A DNA stretch of 8,723 nt, from positions 1 through 8,723 of the forward strand of contig CALGTV010000042.1 of the NCBI GenBank assembly GCA_937902395.1, in the 5' to 3' direction. The stretch is from an uncultured Ruminococcus sp. Lineage in GTDB: Bacteria; Bacillota; Clostridia; Oscillospirales; Ruminococcaceae. Made by a program: the position numbers and the translations under genes. Below the pieces are notes generated by a model, which was given only the letters and a program-made list of their open reading frames with translations, was not told where the DNA came from and searched no databases. The first letter of the stretch is position 1. Every line of letters begins with the position of its first letter. Below, piece after piece: positions 5,755 through 8,723 of the stretch.

Positions 5755-5786
5755 TGTAGGCGGACACGGCACAACCTGTCCCTACA
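5755..5786 (-). repeat. Palindromic hairpin in the potC-potD gap
   Basis: On the minus strand TGTAGG...CCTACA closes an imperfect hairpin that continues as GACA/TGTC and GG/CC around a TTGTG loop, with bulges of 2 nt and 1 nt. It lies 5 nt beyond the heptad array that follows potC. A stem between two cistrons can shield upstream mRNA or reduce downstream expression. No U-tract follows, so full termination is unlikely. Confidence 0.55.
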
Positions 5787-5791
5787 TCATT

Positions 5792-5840
5792 ATAAATTAC
5801 GCATTATTTCTTAATTCTTAATTCATAATTCTTAATTTTA
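5792..5840 (-). repeat. Degenerate heptad tandem array after potC
   Basis: On the minus strand a 7-nt phase runs through TAAAATT, AAGAATT, ATGAATT, AAGAATT, AAGAAAT and two weaker units. The first unit carries the potC stop codon TAA (5838-5840). The unit sequence differs from the GCTAAYR arrays near 2300-2775, but the period and the position over a stop codon are the same. Confidence 0.7.
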
Positions 5841-6632
5841 AATCTTTCCTGCTTTTTTCAGCGCCTTTTTTTCAATAATATTCTTCACAATGAGAATAAC
5901 CACAACAGATATGAAAATAAGGGTGGAAAGAGCATTGATTTCGGGAGATACTTTACGTCTTGTCATTGAATAAATCGTTATAGGCAATGTCTGAGAGGTC
6001 GAACCGCTGGTGAAATAGCTGATAACAAAATCATCAAGGGAATACGTGAATGACATAAGGAATCCGCTGATAACACCCGGCATAATTTCAGGGAGAACAA
6101 CCTTTCTGAATGCCTGTACGGGACTGCATCCCAAATCCTGTGCCGCCTCATAGATATGCGGGTCCATTTGATTGAATTTCGGCATAACGTTAAGGATAAC
6201 ATAGGGCACATTAAAGGTAATATGTGCGATAAGAAGCGTAACAAAGCCGAATTCAAGATTCATGCGAGCCGCAAAGAACACGAAAAGCAGCATAAGAGAT
6301 ACACCTGTTACGATTTCGGGGTTAATAATGGGCATATTTGTAATATTCATTACAACCGCTTTCGGCACTTTCCTCATATTGTTTATGCCGATAGCCGCAA
6401 GAGTGCCTAAAACCGTAGAAATAACGCTTGAAATACAGGCTATTATAATAGTGTTGATAAGTGAGGAAATAATAATCCTGTTGTTGAAAAGGCGGATATA
6501 CCAATCCAGAGTGAATCCGCTGAAAACACTTCGGCTTTTTGTCTCGTTGAAGGAGAACACAATAAGCACGAAAATGGGTACATACAGGAAGAACAATACA
6601 AGTCCAAGATATACTTTACCTAATTTTTTCAT
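5838..6632 (-). CDS. potC: Spermidine/putrescine ABC transporter permease
   Basis: A 264-residue inner permease subunit of the polyamine importer. The N-terminal helix (about 8-28) is followed by further hydrophobic segments (about 55-82, 97-121, 130-150, 185-205, 233-253), consistent with six membrane spans. The cytoplasmic EAA loop that contacts the ATPase is clear at E162-G186 (EAAQDLG, then LPEIMPG). Length and order match PotC, which follows PotB in most pot operons. AGGAGGT (6639-6645) lies 6 nt before ATG and overlaps the potB stop codon, so translation of potB and potC is probably coupled. The C-terminus ends in a basic stretch (KKALKKAGKI), and the stop codon lies in a heptad array. 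Confidence 0.95.
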   Translation of the reverse strand: MKKLGKVYLGLVLFFLYVPIFVLIVFSFNETKSRSVFSGFTLDWYIRLFNNRIIISSLINTIIIACISSVISTVLGTLAAIGINNMRKVPKAVVMNITNMPIINPEIVTGVSLMLLFVFFAARMNLEFGFVTLLIAHITFNVPYVILNVMPKFNQMDPHIYEAAQDLGCSPVQAFRKVVLPEIMPGVISGFLMSFTYSLDDFVISYFTSGSTSQTLPITIYSMTRRKVSPEINALSTLIFISVVVILIVKNIIEKKALKKAGKI

Positions 6633-6643
6633 TGCCGCACCTC

Positions 6644-7450
6644 CTACATAAGTACCTGGTCATCAGGGTCAAACTGGTTCATGACGGTCATAATTACAAG
6701 AATCAGCACCATAAGCACAAGGGACATAGCCGCGCCAAGATGCGGATTATAGGCATTTCCTAAGAACTGCATTTCTATAAGGTCGCCTACAAGGAGATTT
6801 GAACCGCCGCCAAGCATACGGGAAATAATGAATGTGGAAATAGCAGGGACAAAAACCATAGTAATTCCAGATGTGATGCCCGGCATACTAAGGGGAACAA
6901 TAACGCGGAAAAGCGTCTGCATATAGTTGCATCCCAAGTCCTCAGCCGCCTCAAACATACTGTTGTCGATTTTCTCCATAACGGAGTAAAGGGGCAGTAT
7001 CATAAAGGGAAGATAGTTGTAAACCATGCCGAGAACAACAGCTCCCGATGTGTTTATAAGCTTGAATGGTCCAAGTCCTATCATGCCAAGGAGGTGATTT
7101 ATAATGCCGTTGTTGCCAAGAAGCGTCATCCACGCGTATGTGCGGAGAAGAAAGTTCATCCACATGGGAAGCATGACAATCATGAGCATTGTGCCCTGTT
7201 TGTGTTTTTCCATTCGGGACAGGATAAATGCCACAGGATAGGCAATTACAAGGCATATTACAGTGGCGATAAGTGAAAGCCATATGGAACGGATAAAGAT
7301 ATTTGAATACTGTCCTACGTCGGAAATATATTTCATGGTGAATTGTCCGTCCTCGTTGGTGAATGCGAAAAATGCTATCATCAGCAGGGGGACTACAATA
7401 AATACTATCATCCATACAAGATATGGCGCAGAGAAATATTTCAGTTTCAT
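6644..7450 (-). CDS. potB: Spermidine/putrescine ABC transporter permease
   Basis: A 268-residue permease that pairs with PotC to form the membrane channel. The first span is about residues 9-30 (APYLVWMIVFIVVPLL), followed by five more hydrophobic segments. The EAA loop is at about 167-191 (EAAEDLG, then VPLSMPG). Two in-frame ATGs encode MTMKL. GGAGG (7458-7462) is 7 nt from the second (7450) but 1 nt from the first (7456), so I chose 7450. The first ATG overlaps the potA stop as ATGA, so coupled re-initiation at 7456 remains possible. The gap to potA is 2 nt and to potC 11 nt. Confidence 0.95.
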   Translation of the reverse strand: MKLKYFSAPYLVWMIVFIVVPLLMIAFFAFTNEDGQFTMKYISDVGQYSNIFIRSIWLSLIATVICLVIAYPVAFILSRMEKHKQGTMLMIVMLPMWMNFLLRTYAWMTLLGNNGIINHLLGMIGLGPFKLINTSGAVVLGMVYNYLPFMILPLYSVMEKIDNSMFEAAEDLGCNYMQTLFRVIVPLSMPGITSGITMVFVPAISTFIISRMLGGGSNLLVGDLIEMQFLGNAYNPHLGAAMSLVLMVLILVIMTVMNQFDPDDQVLM

Positions 7451-7452
7451 TG

Positions 7453-8496
7453 TCATTCCTCCGATTTCTTCATAATGTGAATATCAAAGGGGTCAAAGGC
7501 AAGTCCTACCATAGAGCCGGGAGTTTCAGCCTTTGTGGAATGTACTGTCCATTTGTGGTCAACACCGTCGATTATCATTTCATAGTGAACGCCTTTAAAT
7601 ACCACGGATTCCACAATACCTGTAAGCTTTGCGGAGGCGGCAGGGACTATTTTCACATCTTCGGGACGAATTACCACATCTACAGTTTCATTTTTTCCGA
7701 ATCCCTTGTCAACACATTCAAACTCTCTGCCGTTGAATTGTACAAGGCAGTCTTTCAGCATAGAGCCGTTGAGGATATTGCTTTCACCGATAAAGTCCGC
7801 AACAAAGGCGTTTACAGGCTCGTTGTAAATATCTGTAGGAGAACCTATCTGCTGTATAGAACCGTTATTCATAACAACTATACTGTCGCTCATGGTGAGG
7901 GCTTCCTCTTGGTCGTGAGTGACATATACGAAAGTGAGTTCAAGCTCTTGTTGGATTTTACGCAGTTCTATCTGCATTTCTTTTCGGAGTTTAAGGTCAA
8001 GAGCACCTAAAGGCTCGTCAAGAAGAAGCACTTTCGGATGATTTACAAGGGCGCGGGCAATAGCTACACGCTGCTGCTGTCCACCTGAAAGGCGGTTTAC
8101 AGTACGCTTTTCGTAACCCATAAGGTTTACAAGCTCCAGCATTTCGCCAACGCGGCGGACAATTTCCTTTTCGGGAATTTTTTTAACGCGTAGACCAAAA
8201 GCAATATTCTCATACACGTTGAGATGTGGGAAAAGTGCGTATCTCTGGAATACAGTGTTGACATTTCTCTTGTGGGGGGGCATGCCGTTTATACGCTTTC
8301 CCTCAAAGATTACGTCGCCGCTTTTTGGCTCGAGAAATCCTGCGATAATACGCAGAGTTGTGGTTTTTCCGCAGCCTGATGGCCCGAGAAATGTTACAAA
8401 TTCCTTATCCTTTATGTCAAGGCTGATATTTTTGAGAATCTGGTCGCCGTCCTCAAATTCAACTATAATATTTTTAAGGCTTACAATATTTTCCAT
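7453..8496 (-). CDS. potA: Spermidine/putrescine ABC transporter ATP-binding protein
   Basis: A 347-residue cytoplasmic ATPase that powers polyamine uptake. Walker A is GPSGCGKT (38-45), the Q-loop Q84 (FQRYALFPH), the signature LSGGQQQR (136-143), Walker B VLLLDEP (156-162) with the D-loop GALD, and the switch histidine H194 (VTHDQEEA). The C-terminal part (about 230-340) has RPEDV and a following beta-rich stretch typical of the TOBE domain of PotA-type importers. The frame stays open to 8676, but GGGAGG (8504-8509) lies 7 nt before the ATG at 8496, and family proteins start here (MENIVSLKNI). The 60 upstream residues include a stretch rich in Tyr, Phe, Ile and Asn and are leader sequence. 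It is the first gene of the operon and ends 2 nt before potB. Confidence 0.97.
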   Translation of the reverse strand: MENIVSLKNIIVEFEDGDQILKNISLDIKDKEFVTFLGPSGCGKTTTLRIIAGFLEPKSGDVIFEGKRINGMPPHKRNVNTVFQRYALFPHLNVYENIAFGLRVKKIPEKEIVRRVGEMLELVNLMGYEKRTVNRLSGGQQQRVAIARALVNHPKVLLLDEPLGALDLKLRKEMQIELRKIQQELELTFVYVTHDQEEALTMSDSIVVMNNGSIQQIGSPTDIYNEPVNAFVADFIGESNILNGSMLKDCLVQFNGREFECVDKGFGKNETVDVVIRPEDVKIVPAASAKLTGIVESVVFKGVHYEMIIDGVDHKWTVHSTKAETPGSMVGLAFDPFDIHIMKKSEE

Positions 8497-8529
8497 ATAA
8501 AAACCTCCCATAATTTTATAAGACGATTT

Positions 8530-8558
8530 ATTATAGCATATATTTGTATAAAAAGCAA
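8530..8558 (-). promoter_or_regulatory. Extended -10 promoter of the potABCD operon
   Basis: On the minus strand TGCTATAAT (8530-8538) is a perfect extended -10 element. A weak -35 box, TTGCTT (8553-8558), lies 17 nt upstream of TATAAT. Transcription should start near 8523, giving a leader of about 27 nt before potA. The rest of the region up to 8723 is AT-rich and holds no gene or recognised riboswitch. Confidence 0.75.
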
Positions 8559-8723
8559 TAAAAATATAAAATTTGAGATTAAAAATTACCGTTGACACAA
8601 TGGAAATATTATTGTCTTTTTTTCTGTCGATTGTATATGTCCCTCCATATATAGTCTGAAATGGGCACTTTTCCAACGGAAAAACATTGATTATTGAAAA
8701 ATAATTTTTATTTTCTACTTTTT

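Noticed and set aside
5702..5767. 22-residue N-terminal extension of PotD
   Set aside because: It would precede the lipoprotein signal peptide, and GGAG is correctly spaced for the internal ATG at 5701.
8497..8676. 60-residue N-terminal extension of PotA
   Set aside because: It covers the promoter and ribosome binding site of potA, has an untypical Tyr/Phe/Ile/Asn-rich composition, and homologues start at MENIV.
8669..8683. Hairpin TTTTCC-AAC-GGAAAA as a terminator
   Set aside because: The stem is short and AT-rich, no U-tract follows on either strand, and no gene ends nearby within the window.

Overview
The window looks like chromosome from an AT-rich, Gram-positive anaerobe of the Clostridia, most plausibly a Ruminococcus-type member of the Oscillospiraceae. 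The evidence is two proteins ending in type I dockerin modules behind Thr/Lys- or Pro/Glu-rich linkers, strong GGAGG ribosome binding sites, a lipobox-type solute-binding protein, and a prolyl-tRNA synthetase of the short archaeal/eukaryotic-like form. This assignment is inference from gene content, not from a marker gene.

Layout. Positions 3-584 (+) are the 3' end of a secreted dockerin protein. It converges on a minus-strand gene (639-2043) for a secreted M23 peptidase with SH3, Ig-like and dockerin modules. One perfect 12-bp hairpin between them probably terminates both. A 320-bp gene-free stretch (2044-2363) follows; it holds two leader hairpins, a cluster of GTTGAT half-sites, a long hairpin whose wobble pairs show it works as minus-strand RNA, and an array of 7-bp repeats. 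Next, on the minus strand, come a four-helix-bundle protein gene (2364-2723) and proS (2773-4215), which has a textbook sigma-A promoter. The rest (4430-8496) is a potABCD polyamine ABC transporter operon read on the minus strand from an extended -10 promoter near 8530. potA, potB and potC are packed with gaps of 2 and 11 nt; potD is set apart by 136 bp of repeat DNA.

How the genes work together. PotA (ATPase), PotB and PotC (permeases) and PotD (lipoprotein receptor) form a spermidine/putrescine-type importer. PotD also carries a C-terminal transmembrane helix with a basic tail, which is unusual. The two dockerin proteins are exported and would dock to cohesins on a scaffoldin or at the cell surface; the peptidase could remodel or attack peptidoglycan.

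The most distinctive non-genic signal is a recurring arrangement on the minus strand: a stop codon lies inside a 7-bp-phased tandem repeat array, followed within 1-5 nt by a long hairpin. It is seen after the four-helix-bundle gene and after potC. The four-helix-bundle gene is also bracketed by heptad arrays in inverted orientation, which reach into its own last codons on one side and the proS stop codon on the other. No phage, CRISPR array, transposase, tRNA or rRNA was seen.
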